Shown here one piece after another: positions 23,060 to 35,655 of a stretch of DNA of 64,000 nucleotides; position 1 is the stretch's first letter; every line of letters starts with the position of its first letter. The stretch is from Jacaranda mimosifolia. Taxonomy: Eukaryota; Streptophyta; Magnoliopsida; Lamiales; Bignoniaceae. Where the stretch lies: NCBI GenBank assembly GCA_018894105.1, contig CM032129.1, positions 14,205,968-14,269,967 on the forward strand, in the 5' to 3' direction. Below the pieces are notes generated by a model, which saw only the letters and a program-made list of their open reading frames with translations, was not told the origin of the DNA and did not search any database. The translations under genes were made by a program, and so were the position numbers.

Positions 23060-23610
23060 TCTTCGTGTATGAAAATACTAATATTTGTATATAATAGTCT
23101 TAGGTATTGAGTATCATATTAAAGTACATTATATATTTATAAAAGTAATTTATGAGAGATTCATTCGTTCTTATATATCAATTTGAATATTAAAAATTTA
23201 TTTATTATTTTATGTTCATTTACATTATATATAGTATTCGATAATTTCGAAGTAATACAACAACTCTATAAACAAAAATTAATAAATTTTACTAATTTGA
23301 GTATATCAAGTATTAAAAATTATTTTAGTTACTAGGTATTTCATGTTATGAAGCACATGCTAAATTAATTCTAAATAATAGCCTAATTTATTTTTATAAA
23401 TGAAATAATGAAAGATTGAATATTTTTTATATAATAATAAGTGACATTTTTTAAGATTAACGTGTCATGAAAATTGTAACTATGACTTCCACATTGTTAA
23501 GATATCATATTAAAAGACTTTATATTTTAAAAAATCCGTGTGCTTACTTATCATATCAAAATATGTATATATATGTATATTTAATTTTAAAATATATATA
23601 TTGAATAAAA
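23060..23610 (+). repeat. Dispersed repeat 'A', first copy
   Basis: Diverged but collinear with 52230-52640 in the same orientation. Shared phrases include 'ACATGCTAAATT', 'ATGACTTC', 'AGACTTTATATTTTAAAAAAT' type sequence and 'ATCAAAATATGT'. It borders the left end of the Tat-like complex. Nature unknown; possibly the outer part of a Tat LTR or an independent AT-rich repeat. Confidence 0.5.
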
Positions 23611-23612
23611 AA

Positions 23613-23935
23613 ATTCTAAGGAAAATTCAATAAATTGACTAAAAATGACTCAATGACTTAAAATTAATTAACTAAATAAAGGGTCGAAGAGCCCAAAGGA
23701 CAGGTCAAGCCCACAAAGAGGGGCAGAAAAGCCATAATAAGCCTAAACCCATTTAGACTAAAAACTATAAATACCAAGTCCTAAAGAAAACTTTGGGGGA
23801 AGAAATCATTCACAAAAAATTCTCAAAGTCGAAGAACTCTCGAGAAACGAAAATCTCTCTACACGTGTTCCAGAGAAAATGAACTGACATACTGTTGTCA
23901 TATGGAAAGGACCCTTACTTTATTTCCAAGCAGTA
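23613..23935 (+). repeat. Tat-like gypsy LTR (copy 1), 3' part
   Basis: Matches 37700-38040 block by block ('AAATTGACTAAAAATG', 'TTAATTAACTAA', 'CTATAAATACCAAGTCCTA', 'GAGAAAATGAACTGAC'). It ends next to a 'TTGGTATTGTCTGTGGAAG' stretch (about 23940-23958), which sits where Tat elements have their primer-site region. The CTATAAATA at 23765-23773 is a good TATA box. Confidence 0.65.
23765..23773 (+). promoter_or_regulatory. Tat LTR TATA box
   Basis: CTATAAATA, conserved at 37864-37872 in the second LTR copy, so it predates the duplication of the LTRs. Confidence 0.6.
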
Positions 23936-25135
23936 TTATTTTGGTATTGTCTGTGGAAGGCTCAAAGCTAATGAAGTCGAGATCTGGAGTTCACCACTTC
24001 AATGCACAGGCAGTACGAACATTTGAAAATATGGAGAGCTATTAGCTAGAAGCACCATTTGACCTTGCATCGGAACCTATTCTCAATGCGCAACATGTAC
24101 GAAAATGAGATGCATAAGTAGCAGATACCTCATTCCGGTGATATTATTGCACCTATGACCCAGGAGATGCTGAAGACCCTACCAGAGAACAATACTACTC
24201 AAACTGCAGCCAAAATGGTTGCCCAATATGCTAAGGAACGTTGCCCCTGGGAATTGCGGCAGTACTCACACCAGAACCCAGGGGACTTGTTCCTCCCCGG
24301 AAAGGATTGAGCAAAGAGACGACTATGAACATGACATTGCTCTTACTTCTTCATCCCAGCAAGAAAGCACATATCCCTCACTCCGAGTAGACTTTGCCAG
24401 GTGCATGACAGCTAACACCGAAGTCCAAATACATTCTTTAGAGTTGCATCCTTTAGCTGCTACTCTCCCTCTATGCAATGCTTTCTCTCTAGTTGTCATT
24501 AGGTAGTCTTTTGGAGCAAAAATAGTTCAATTACTGGAGTATGATGGCACTGTGGACCCTTAGGAGCACTTAGATAATTTTCTAGTAATAATAGAGCTTT
24601 ACGACTTGAGTGAAGCTACACATTTTAAGCTATTTCGTACCATACTCATCAGGTGTGCCTTGTCATAGTTAACCGAATATCAGTCGAATCCAGAAATAGA
24701 TGGGAAGATGGAGAGTCCCTGAGGACTTACCTCAATCACTTGGTCCAAGCAATGTATGAGATCCTCTATGTTAACAAGGAGCTCCTGCCCAGCAACATCT
24801 AGCAAAACTTGAAACGCCAGAAGTTTGGGAAGTTGATTTCTAGGAAACCCCCACTACTCTAGAAGACTCCTAGTGCTCACAGAAAAGTACATCTAGATTG
24901 AGGAAGCTGTGATCCCTCAAGTTGGTAGCAAGAGTATAGTGTGCAAAAAAAGAACCAACACTAATAAAAAGCCAAATGAGAAGAAATCCTCCACAAACAA
25001 CTTAAAGTACATTCCTTTTGAGCATCTTGAGAGCAGAGATACTCCTGATTGCTGAATAAAGAAGCTTAGTCAAGTGGCCCCTACAGATTGCAGAGAATCC
25101 AAAAAGGCAGAAATCCTCACAATGTTGCAACTTCC
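23936..25135 (+). pseudogene. Tat-like gypsy gag (copy 1)
   Basis: Decayed retrotransposon gag (capsid) of the Athila/Tat branch. The clearest part begins near 24505 with 'LLEYDGTVDP', a stop, then 'EHLDNFLVIIELYDLSEATHFKLFRTIL' (about 24560-24650). This is the YDG-TxDP-EHL block that opens the capsid domain in these elements. Upstream to about 24000 are Gln/Glu-rich fragments, and downstream to about 24960 the tail with 'IEEAV' type sequence and a Lys-rich end. Many stops are present. The open frame 24219-24506 lies in this region but mixes frames. No protease or RT follows, so pol is missing from this copy. Confidence 0.65.
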
Positions 25136-25627
25136 ATCATAGCAAGGGCATACTACTGAGAAATGCCACTATTAGAGATATGAAATAGAAAAAAGTTGAT
25201 CTAATGTAGCTATATAAAGGATTATGTAGGTCAAAGGTAGAATAATGCCAAAAAGTGACCCAGACCCAAAGAAAGTGGCGATCACCCAAGCTCACCTGGT
25301 AAAGATTAGAGCCAAAGGAGATGTTCGAATACTGTGAAATTACACTAAAAAAAGTATCTGAAGAGAGAGATCCTATTATCAACAATTCAGTCCATGCAGC
25401 AATTGTAGGAGATTCCCCCAGTTCCAATAAGTACGTCCCCCCATGATGCCTCATAGTGTTTCTTGCTTCCTTTTATCTAGCCACCAAAGTTTAATTTCGA
25501 TCGATTTAGGTGGAATTTATATCATGAACATAAGTTAATTCCACTCTGGAGACGAAAATCATTTGCCCTTTATTCCTCCAATGAAGCATTATGAAGTTTT
25601 CTACATAACCATAACTTTTTTGATGAA
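25136..25627 (+). other. Non-coding remnant of Tat-like copy 1
   Basis: About 490 bp between the gag relic and the minisatellite. No RT, RNase H or integrase motif is visible on either strand, and the minus-strand open frames 25137-25454 and 25506-25691 show no recognisable domain. The jump from gag tail to 3' UTR implies deletion of the whole pol region. Confidence 0.5.
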
Positions 25628-25639
25628 GAACAATTGCTC

Positions 25640-26300
25640 GCAGAAAGAACAGTTTTGCTGGAGTCCGTAAGTAACTCCTTCCAAAGGACAACCTTTTTGC
25701 CGAAGTCCTTAATAGCTCCTTTCATGGACAACCTTTCTACTAGAGTCTTGAAGTGGCTCCTTCCACTAAAAATCTTTTTGTTGGAGTCCTAAAATAGCTC
25801 CTTGCATAGAAAACTTTATCCTGGAGTAATAAAATGGCTCTACCTATGGAAAAACTTTTTTGTTGGAGTCCTGTAGTGGCTCTTTCCGTTGAAAACCTTT
25901 CCATTGGAGTCCTAAAGTGGCTCTATCCATAGAAAACCCTTTCGACTGGAGTTATGAAGTGGCTTCTTCCATGGAAAACTTTTCTGCTGGAGTCTCAAAG
26001 TGGCCCCTTCCATGAGAAAACCTTTTGCTGGAGTCTTTTAGTAGCTCTACCCACGGAAAAAGTTTTCTCCTAAAGTCCTAAAGTGGCTCTTTCAATGGAA
26101 AGATCTTTTTGTTGGAGTCTTGAAGTAGCTTCTTCCACGAAAAACCTTTTCACTAGAGTCTTGAAGTGGCTCATTCGATAGTAAAACCTTTCTGCCATAA
26201 TCTTAATATTTGTCGGTGAAAACCCCTTTCTATTGGAGTCTTGAATTAGCTTCTTCCACAGAAAGATCTTTCCATTGGGTCCTAAGACAGCTACAATCAA
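25640..26300 (+). repeat. 41-bp minisatellite, about 16 units (Tat 3' UTR)
   Basis: The core GGAGTCCT (with variants) recurs at 25660, 25702, 25742, 25783, 25823, 25865, 25906, 25948, 25989, 26030, 26072, 26114, 26155, 26197, 26235 and 26277, a period of 41-42 bp. Each unit has a 'GTGGCTCCTTCCA' half and a 'GGAAAACCTTT' half. Units are individually diverged, so the array is old. Tat/Ogre elements are known to carry such arrays in their 3' UTR. The minus-strand ORF at 26070-26300 is only a read-through of the repeats. Confidence 0.9.
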
Positions 26301-26673
26301 AATTTTCCTAAGTCCTCAGACAACGAAAACACCAAATTTTTCTAAGTCTCCCCATGATGTTACACTATCCTTGCCACAAGAATGACTAAGCACCGCAGTA
26401 AGAAGGGTTCCACGAAATGCCGCGCGTTTCCTCGTGTGAGCACGAACACATCCCTCTAGGAAAGCTCACCCTAAAACTCACACAATCATGCACCTCTATC
26501 ATGCATAACCTTGCTATTGAAAATAAGACAATGCACTAAAGTCCTTAGATGACTATGGTGCAAGACCGTAAGCTTCTAAACATCTTATACATGAAATCCA
26601 TTTAAGTCCTTCGGCGAATATTACATTAAACTTCACAAAGCCTTTTAATGAACACCATTAATTCTACCCAAAA
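26301..26673 (+). other. Tat-like copy 1, 3' UTR remainder
   Basis: Continues in the same style ('TTTTCCTAAGTCCTCAG', 'AAGTCCTTAGATGAC', 'AAGTCCTTCGGCGAA') with irregular echoes of the AAGTCCT core. No coding potential. It is cut at 26673 by the Tekay-like insertion. Confidence 0.5.
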
Positions 26674-29600
26674 TGTAACACCCCAATTTTTAGAACTCTC
26701 AATTTCAATTAATATTTAGTATTTGAATAAGTAATTTGATAGAATAAATTATTACGTCTCGATTGATCATTAAATTAATTAATTAATTAATTAGGGCATA
26801 TTAGGTAATTAGGGAGAATTGGAAATCAATAAAATTGGACTTAATTGCTAAAACTATAAACCTGAATAGATTAATGTGTGAATAGAAGGAATTGGAAGTG
26901 TGGGGTTGCATTATAAGATGATTGAAAGTTTTAAGGGGCAATTGTAAGCGGTGAAAAAAAAATCTGGGGTCAAATTGAAAATGACAAAAAATATCTTTAT
27001 ATGTAGATTGAGGATAAAAATTTATTAGATTCTCAAAACTTGCTCCAACTCTACCCAACCCACGAACGGCCAAAAATTGACTGCAAAACCAAAAACTTAT
27101 GCTGTAGTTAGCTACTCCTAGATGAGAGGAACAAAATCATACCAAAAACTCCCCAAACCAACAGGAGAATCGACGGGAATTTTGTGGTAGACAGAACAAG
27201 GCGGCGGTGGTGACGGGTTTCTTGGTTTTAGTGGTGGAAACCCAAAATTAGGGGGGGTTGATGGGCTCATTGAGATGAGCATCTTGGTGGTCTTAGATTT
27301 GATTTTTGACCATTGGTGACGGAGTAATTGATGTGCTGGTGATGCAGTAGCGCTAAGGTGCGAGGTGAAGTTTTTTAGCTCAATTGATAGGGCTACAGGT
27401 GGTGGACGGCAAAATTGAGTAAGGGGTTTTGCTTACTGGAAAGATGCACTTCTGGTGGTAGTGTTGGAAAATTTTTTGGTGACGGTTCGGCGATTCACAA
27501 CGATGGTGTCTAGATTTTGATTTAGGATTCTCTCGGGCTTCTTTCATGCCTGAATTCGAGCCTCATTTGGCCCAATTAGATAAGAACTTTTTCAATCAAA
27601 TATTTGTTTGATTAATTTCTCAAATTACAATAAGATTGGATTATACAAGTAAGGTGTGTTTAATCTCAAGTAAAAAGTTAGGACTTAATCGACTCAGATG
27701 TAAGAATTAAATTTGAAATTATACAATTTAAAATATTATTCAAATATTTATGAGAATTGAATATTTGAGTTAGATGTAATTAAGAAATCTTGAAATTTAG
27801 ATTAAGCTTTGACTTGATATAAAATAGGTATGAATTCAATATTTCAATCATTGAAACCAAGACATAATTGACTAGAACTAAAACGCAGAAAGAGTACAGT
27901 CCATAGTAGACCTCTGATTAAGCTTGAAAGGATTCTCAAGTAATAAATGAATCATAACCTTGTGGTAAATGTTGATTTAGGAAACTTGAATCAAGTCAAA
28001 TAAGTTGGATAGTCATCAAGAATTAAAATAACTAGTAAAATTATATTGTTTAGGCCAAATGAGGGATTGGAGATTCAATTTAAAATATAATATAGGGCTA
28101 AATGACTCTATAATATAAAATAATTACTATTTAGACATGTGATTATACGGTAGACAAGAATTCGACATATTTAAATACCTTAATATTCGAACTTGGAGTT
28201 GGTAAGGATTATGAAAGAATAATAAATTACCAATCTCTTGAGCATAGCTGTGTAAATTAAAAGATAAAAATAAGATTATTTTAGTCTCTTTAATACTATA
28301 TTTTGAAATAACTAGGTAACGAGGAAACGAGTTATTGGACTCATTAAGGAAAGCTTCACTACCTAATATTGCCAAGTGAGGTCCATACTCAATGGTACGA
28401 GATATCCTTGATGGGGACATAACCTATATCTAGTAAATATAATATTATTGCATGTGCATTCTTGCATTGGAATTATGAAATCGACTCATTATTCCATACC
28501 GTTCTATTTCTAATATATTTATCTTTGAACTCTTGCATTTGAACTCCTGCATTGAACTCGAGGTGTTAGCTAAATCTTCACTTGACTCCTTTCTCAAAGG
28601 TTGCTTCTTGAAAAATTATTTAAAAATAATATATTTTGAATAACAACATTCTCTTCTGAAAGAATTTTGAAAAGTACCATTTGAAATTGGGAATTTTCTG
28701 ATGATCTCACCTAAACTGGATTTTAAATTTGTCGACTGAACTACAATTTGACTAATTCATTTGTGACCCAATTACCATATTTTATGATACTATTTGTCAG
28801 GTAGTCGTACTAACTAGCTGTTATTAATTTATACTGTTGCGAGGCAGTCTTATCGACTAGCCGTTGCTGATTCATACTGGTTATGGAGGTCGTCTCTATT
28901 GACTCGTAATACATTAGTTGTGGAGGCCGTTCCTATTGGCCCGTGATTATTCTATAATTGTTGTGGAAGCCATCTCAACTGGCCATATTTATATGGTGAT
29001 AGAGGCAATCATGCTGGCTGATTTGTATTCATATAGTGGTGATAGAGGTAGCCATGCTAGCTGACTCGTATTTATATATTGGTGATAGAGGCAGCCATGT
29101 CGATTGACCCATATTGATATATTAGTGATAGAGGCGGCCATATTGGCTGGCCCGTGGTGATAAAGGTAAACATGCTGACTTACTTGGAATTATACATTGG
29201 TTGTGGAAACCATTTTATTGATCAGCTTGGAGGTATTTTTGATTTATTATGCTCTATATAGCGATTGTGGCATAAACTATTGTTAAAGATTGGTCCTACC
29301 GATTCTTATTATAATGATTCTTGTAATCCAAAGTTTTCTCTAAAATGTGTTGAAACTTAAGAAGTCCCTTCGCTAGTATGGGACAATGTTGAGTTAGCTC
29401 ATGATTTCCAACTCTATTTTATGAATTCCATGAATTCTATCTATTCTTCAATATCCTGTTGCTTGGACATGTGCTTTAATTACTCGTACTCGAAATCATT
29501 ATTTTTCTTATATACGTATATTATATTTCATTTGTTATATTATGTCCATGTATTTTGATCAATACCTCACTAAGTTATTCGAGCATACCCTCATTGTATT

Positions 29601-30045
29601 TTTTCTTTTTGTTCTTTGCCCCAAATTGAGGAAATTGGAGGCACCATGAGTGTGGACGATGTTGTATATCGTGTAAATAATATTATCCAGGGATATATTA
29701 ATGGTAAGGATGTGACATATGCTTGTAATGTAAATAATGTGTCTCTCGTTGGGCCATTATCTTTATCTTTTAATGAAGTGTAATCGATTGGAGCCTGAGA
29801 TGTTTGACTCGAGCCTCTAAGTGATTATAAATTATGGAAATTCGGGTTTGACTTGAAGTCTTGTGGCATGACTAGTTAATGTAGATGCCATTAATTGATT
29901 TTGATCTTGCTCATCATTTGGGTTGTTATGGAATTGTTTAAATTGAAAATTTTGGAGGTTCATATTTTGTCTTTTGAAATTGTTGAAAATTTAATTGGAG
30001 TAGCACCTCAGTTGGGAGCAGACACTTCCTAGGTGGGGTGTTACG
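26674..30045 (+). repeat. Tekay-like 5' LTR
   Basis: Direct repeat of 32928-35506 plus 36684-37566. It contains a transcribed-type GC-richer block (about 27180-27560), a 43-bp tandem array (28790-29190) and 'ATACCTCACTAAGT' near 29563, before the GGGTGTTACG end. The last base A has become G. ORFs such as 26801-27073 and 28127-28420 (minus) are not supported as genes. Confidence 0.85.
28780..29190 (+). repeat. About 43-bp tandem repeat in 5' LTR
   Basis: The motif 'GTGATAGAGGCAGCCATGCTGGCTGACCC' (variants) recurs; GATAGAGG occurs at 28998, 29041, 29084 and 29127, with a degenerate unit at 29159. More diverged units ('GGAGGCCGTTCCTATTGGCCC') extend left to about 28780. The homologous array in the 3' LTR lies at about 35060-35506. 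Confidence 0.75.
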
Positions 30046-30049
30046 GAGG

Positions 30050-30061
30050 TGATATCAGAGC
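30050..30061 (+). promoter_or_regulatory. Gypsy primer-binding site
   Basis: TGATATCAGAGC, one mismatch from the Met-tRNA complement TGGTATCAGAGC, lies 4 bp inside the 5' LTR. Confidence 0.75.
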
Positions 30062-30125
30062 TCGGGTTTGAGAACCTGAGCTAAGCTAGGATATGATCCT
30101 TAGAATATCGAAATATTTGATTAGT

Positions 30126-30840
30126 GGAGATTAAGTATGACTCTGTAATTTAATTAAGACATAAATTTTTGGGATAATGTTTGATCCGAAGGATGTGAAG
30201 GGTTATGATTGGGCGGCCGACCAATGTATAATCCGTAACACCTGAGGTATAGAGCATGTGACTTTTTGTATTTAGGAGGAATAATACTCTTGGGGACCTA
30301 TATTGAGTATGAACTTGTCTGAGAGCACTCTAACCGATACGTAGGCCGATGATCGTTCTAGATTGAGCTGAGTTTGATGAGGAAAAGATTTTTCTAGATC
30401 GTTGCTTTGGACATAAGAGTGTATTGTGACTTAAATGATATGGTTATTTGGGGAAGTGGTATGTTAATAATTTGAATATCTTTGGAATAAGGAATATTTG
30501 GATTAATGAAGGCTGAGTCTGACTAAAATCTGGCTGAGATGTGAACTTTTGGGATAATGCCTAATACCAAGGAGTAAAAGATTGGTACTGGGATGGCCAG
30601 TCAGTATATAGTCTATTACTTTGAGGTATCGCGCATATACCTTTATTAATGTTTGGTGGAATAATATTTTTTGGGACATGTTGTTGAACGAGTATTTTTG
30701 TGATAATAAAAACTTGGGAAATAAAAAAGTTGTTTGGGATAATAAGTGTTTGGTATATATGGGATCAAGATCTAGATGATATGGCTATTTCGTAACTAGT
30801 ATCTTGATAATGAGATTGATCTGTATAACGGCATGACAAT
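30126..30840 (+). repeat. Tandem duplication in the gypsy leader
   Basis: A segment of about 350-370 bp at roughly 30126-30480 is repeated in diverged form at roughly 30496-30840. Shared phrases: 'TTTTGGGATAATG', 'GG(C/A)(G/T)GGCC(G/A)(A/G)(C/T)CA', 'GAGGTAT', 'GGTGGAATAATA/GAGGAATAATA'. It lies between primer site and gag. No coding function is seen. Confidence 0.55.
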
Positions 30841-31500
30841 ATTTAAAAGGGAAATAAGAAAATATTTTTCATAAGAAGATCATTTAAGGTGATCAGTGAA
30901 TAATGTGTACATATGATTGTGAATCAAATATTTAGGGCAATTAGTTTACTGAATTACAAGATGGCAATGGACAAATAAGGTTCTAAGAATCATAGTGTAA
31001 ATTTAAGAAAAAGTGTATCATTATCAATTAAAAAAAAACAATAGGCTAAAGTGACAAGTAATCTAGAAATAATAATAAACCGTGTTTATAACCTCAATCA
31101 AGAAAATTTAGAGCCTAACAATATCAAACTTGTAGAATTGTTAAAATATATAACATACCCAGACATAAAGATGATTATGTTTTGAATATAATCATATAAA
31201 GAATTAAATGAAATGTATTGTCTTGATATAGTAATATTGGATCTAGTTAATTTTGTTTGTTCTCAATTAGACAAATAATGAGTCTAACAAAGATGTTATA
31301 TAAACTTATGTGAAAAATTAACATAAACTCACTTGCCAACATTTGTTTGGTGTAATCATATTTCTATTCTATATGAAGTGGAATGTGCTTGTACTCAACA
31401 TATCTTTATATATTATGAAAAGAACAGATAGAAATTTGAATATCACTTAAGAGATACTTTATCAAACACTGTAGATTTAGAATAATCAATAAGACTTGAA
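30841..31500 (+). other. Gypsy leader, non-coding
   Basis: About 660 bp upstream of the gag relic without open frames or recognisable motifs, AT-rich. Confidence 0.4.
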
Positions 31501-31509
31501 GACATTATA

Positions 31510-32600
31510 TACTAAATGGAGTCACATGAACAACCCCAACCACTTCCATTATCGTGGTCTATTGGAGGTCGTAGAAGATGACCACTCGTAAATCGAGCTG
31601 GAGCACAAGAGGGTCAAGTAAGAAATATTCCTAACCAAGGACACTCCATACATGAGGAGAGAATAATGCCAAACCTATCGGCAAACCAAGGAATAGGAGG
31701 ACAAGCTATAGAACAAATGTTCACCATGTAGCAGCAATTCATACAGTTCTATCAATAACATAATCAAGTCAGTAGTTCTCGAGGTGTTGATGAACCAATT
31801 GGAGATCGAATGCTAGAGCAATTTCTTAGACACAACCCTTCACGATTTATGGGTGAACCAAACAATTAGAGAGCTGAATAATGGATTGAAGGGGTTGAGA
31901 AAAAATTTTGAGTGCAAAATTACCCAGATGAACGAAAAATCAAGCTTGCCACTTTTCTTTTGGAACAGGATGCCCATCATTGGTGGTGATTATTGGATCA
32001 AAAGCAGAATCAAGAGGGAACAACTCATACTTAGGAGAACTTTAAAATGAATTTATGAACAAGTTTGTACCTATTGTTGTCAAGAATGCATGAGAGCAGG
32101 AGTTCATGGTGCTTATCCAAGGATCTATGTCAATGTGCCAATATGAAGCTAAATTTAATTATTTAATTTAATATGTGCCTCGCATATTAGGTGAGGAGGG
32201 ACGCAGAATGAGACAGTTCGTTGAAGGGCTAAACCTAGACTATGATGAATTCTCATAGCTTGTGAGTTGTCTACTTATAACAGGGTTGTGGATAAAGCTT
32301 TGCAGGTGGAATCAAAACTTAAGGAGCTACATAAAATTAAAGAAAAGACTAAATGAGGAAAGACTTTTGAAAATGATCCTAATCTATCACAACCAAGCCT
32401 AAGAACAGCTTGTGGATTTTATGGCGACACCCAACATAGGGAACCCACATGTTGGAAGAAGCATGGAAAGTGTATACGGTGCGGCAATGTTCAACACTAT
32501 GTTAGGAATTATCCTAAGAACAAAAATCAATCCTAGATATCCAAAGAGGCAAAGGAAAACAAGTTATGGAGTTTAGTCGAAGATCAAGTGACCAAAATTG
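31510..32600 (+). pseudogene. Tekay-like gag (broken)
   Basis: Retrotransposon gag with polar Gln/Pro-rich N-terminus, then the capsid start block around 31820-31850 ('FLRHNPSRFMGEPN'), then '(D)ERKIKLATFLLEQDAHHWW' in another frame near 31925-31990, and 'RFVEGL'-like sequence near 32215. It ends with a CCHC knuckle at 32471-32512 whose last Cys is Tyr (Cys-Ile-Arg-Cys...His...Tyr). Frames change several times; 31853-32050 is one surviving open piece. Capsid plus zinc knuckle is the expected order for chromoviruses of the Tekay/Del type. Confidence 0.75.
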
Positions 32601-32927
32601 CACCAATACCCTTACTAGAGAAAGCGCACCGAATTCAAATGATATTATCTAAGGTATAATTTACGACATTCATAATATTTTGAGAAAACTACATGTAATT
32701 TTGATGCTACTCATCTTCTTACATCTACCCATTTCACCTTGAAGTTAAACTAGGATTTGAACACAGGCATTATGTCCGAGTTGGATTAAAGAAGTTTCAG
32801 TACCCAAACCTCTGAGAAAATGTACATCTATATCTTATATAATTGATGATATGCATTGATGCTAATCCAAATTTTTTCGGATGTTGAATAAGAATCTGGG
32901 GACCAGATTATTTTAAAAGGAGAGAGT
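32600..32927 (+). other. Internal remnant between gag and 3' LTR
   Basis: About 330 bp. No protease, RT, RNase H, integrase or chromodomain is present, although a complete element would have about 4 kb here. The purine tract AAAAGGAGAGAGT (32915-32927) directly before the LTR is intact. An internal deletion therefore removed pol but left both ends needed in cis. Confidence 0.6.
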
Positions 32928-35059
32928 TGTAGCACCTCAATTTTTAGAACTCTCAATTTGAATTAATATTTAGTATTTGAATAAGTAATCCGACATAATA
33001 AATTATTAGGTCTCGATTGATAATTAAATTAAATTAATTATGGGCTTAATGTGATACTAGGCAATTAAGGGGACTTGAAAATCAATAAAATCAGACTTAA
33101 TTCCTAAAACTATTAACCTGATGGGTTAACGTGTTAAAAGAAGAAGTTGGAGGGGCCTAACTGAAAGTTTGGGGTTGAATTGTAATATGGTTGAAAGTTT
33201 TGGGGGGCAATTGTAGGCGGTGGAAAAAAATATAGGGTCAAATTGAAAAGGGCAAAAAGTATCTTTGTATATGTTAGATTGAGAGGAAAATTTATTAAAT
33301 TCTCAAAACTTGCCCGAACTCTGCCCAAACCATGAACAATCGAAAATTGATTGCAAAACTAGAAACTAGTGTTGTAGTTAGCTTCTTCTAGCTGAGAAGA
33401 GCAAAATCATACCAAAAACTCCCCAAACCAACCAGAGAATCAACAGGAATTTTGTGGTCGGTGGAACAAGGCGGCGGTGGTGGCCGGTTTGGTGGTTCCG
33501 ACAATGGAAACTGAAAATTGGTGGAGGGGTTTTTATGGGTTCATTGAGAGGAACATCTTGGGGGACTTGGATTTGATTTTCGACCACTAGTGATGGAGTA
33601 ATTAACGTGGCAGTAATGCGGTGGCACTGTGTAGTGAGGTTTTTGGCTCAATTGACAAGGCTATAGGCGGTGGACAACAAAACTGAGTTAGGGGCTTTGC
33701 TCACCAGAAAAAGATGCATCTAGTGGTGGTGTGGAAAAAAAATTTGGCAACAATCCAACGGTAGTTCGGCGAGGACAGTGATGGTGTCCAGTTTTGATTT
33801 CAAATTCACCCAGGCTACTTTCATGCCTAAATTCGAGCTTGATTTGGCCTAATTGGGTAAAATATTTTTCAATCGAATATTTGTTCAATTAAGTTCGCAA
33901 ATTATAATCAGATTAGATTATACAAGTAAGATATCTTTAATCTCAAATAAAAAATTAAGACTTAATTGACATAGATATAAGAATTGAATTTGAAATTTTA
34001 CAATTTAAACTGTTATTCAAATATTTATGAGAATTGAATATTTGAATCAAACGTAATTTAGAAGTCCTGAAATTTAGATTAAGCTTTGACTTGATACAAA
34101 AAAGGTATGAATTCAATATTTCAATCATTGAGATTAAGACAGAATTGGCTGGAATTAAAATTGACAACGAGTGCAATCCATAGTGGACCTATGATTAAGC
34201 TTAAAAGGATTCTCAAGTAATAAACGAATTATAACCTTGTGATAAATATTGATTTAGGAAACTTGAATCAAGTCAAATAAGTTGGATAGTTATCAATAAT
34301 TAAAAAAATTCATAAAATTATGTTGTTTAGGCCAAATGACGGGTTGGAGCTTCAATTTAAAATATAAGATAGGGTTGGATGACACTACAATATAAAACAA
34401 TTACTATTTAGACATGCGATTATATGCTAGGCAAGAATTTAACATATTTAAATGTCTTAATATTCAAACCTGGAGTTGATAAAGATTATGCAAGAAAAAT
34501 AAATTACCAATATCTTGAGCATAGTTGTGTAAATTAAGAAATTAAAATAAGGTTATTTTAGTCTCTCTATTACTATATTTTGGAATAAGGAGGTAACAAG
34601 GAGACGATTTATTGGGCTCATTAAGGAAAGCTTTGCTACCTAATATTGCCAAGTGAGGTCTATACTCAATAGTATGAGATGTCCTTGCTAGGAAAAGAAC
34701 CTATAACTAGTAAATATATTATTATTGCCTGTGCATTCTGCATTGTAATTGTGAAATTGATTCATTATTCCATATTGTTCTATTTCTAATATATTTATCT
34801 TTGTACATTTACATTGAAACAACCACATTGAACTCAAGGTATTAGCTAAATAATTCGCTTGACTTCTTTCTCAAAAGTTGCCCTTGAACAATTATTTAAA
34901 AATAATATATTTGAATACCAATGTTTTCTTCTAAAATAATTTTGAAAAGTTTCATTTGAAATTGGGAATTTTCTGATAATCTCACCTGAACTGGATTTTA
35001 AATTTGTCAACTGAACTACGATTTGAGTAATTCATTCTCATCCCAATCACCATATTTTA

Positions 35060-35506
35060 TGATATTGTTTGTAAGGCTATCGTACTGACTAGTTGTTATT
35101 AATCTATACTATTGTGAGGCAGTCTTATTGACTGGCCGTTATTGATTCACACTGGTTGTGGAGGCAGTCTCTACCAGCCCATAATACATTGGTTGTGGAG
35201 GCCATTCCTATAAGCCTACCGGCTTGTAATATATTAGTTGTGGAGGTTGTCCTATCGGCCTATAATTATTCTATAATGGTTGTTTAGGCCATCTCTACTA
35301 GCCCGTATTTATATACTAATGATAGAGGTAGCCATTCTGGCTAACCCGAATCTATATAGTGTTGATAGAGGCAATTATGCTGGCTGACCCGTATCTATAT
35401 TGGAGGTAGAAACAGCCATGCTAGTTGCCCCACATTTATATATTAGTTATAGAGGCAGCCATGCTAACTGACCCATATTTATATGTTGGTGATTGAGGTA
35501 ACCATG
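35060..35506 (+). repeat. About 43-bp tandem repeat in 3' LTR
   Basis: Counterpart of the array at 28780-29190, with units such as 'TGATAGAGGTAGCCATTCTGGCTAACCC'. The plastid insert begins within the last unit. Confidence 0.7.
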
Positions 35507-35655
35507 AAAAAACCAAATGCTCTACACTCCCTCTCTATCTATCCCAAGAGATGGAAGGGCAAAGGCCTTTGGTGTCTATTCCAGTCAAGAATTGGGGCCT
35601 CACAATTACTAGCCAATAAGCTTTTCTCTCATGCCTTTCTTTGTTCATGGTTCGA

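Noticed and set aside
25640..26300. CRISPR-like array
   Set aside because: The 41-bp periodicity has no conserved-repeat/variable-spacer structure; the whole unit drifts, and the context is a plant retrotransposon UTR.
26070..26300. Minus-strand 76-codon ORF
   Set aside because: It lies within the minisatellite, and its apparent internal repetition reflects the 41-bp units.
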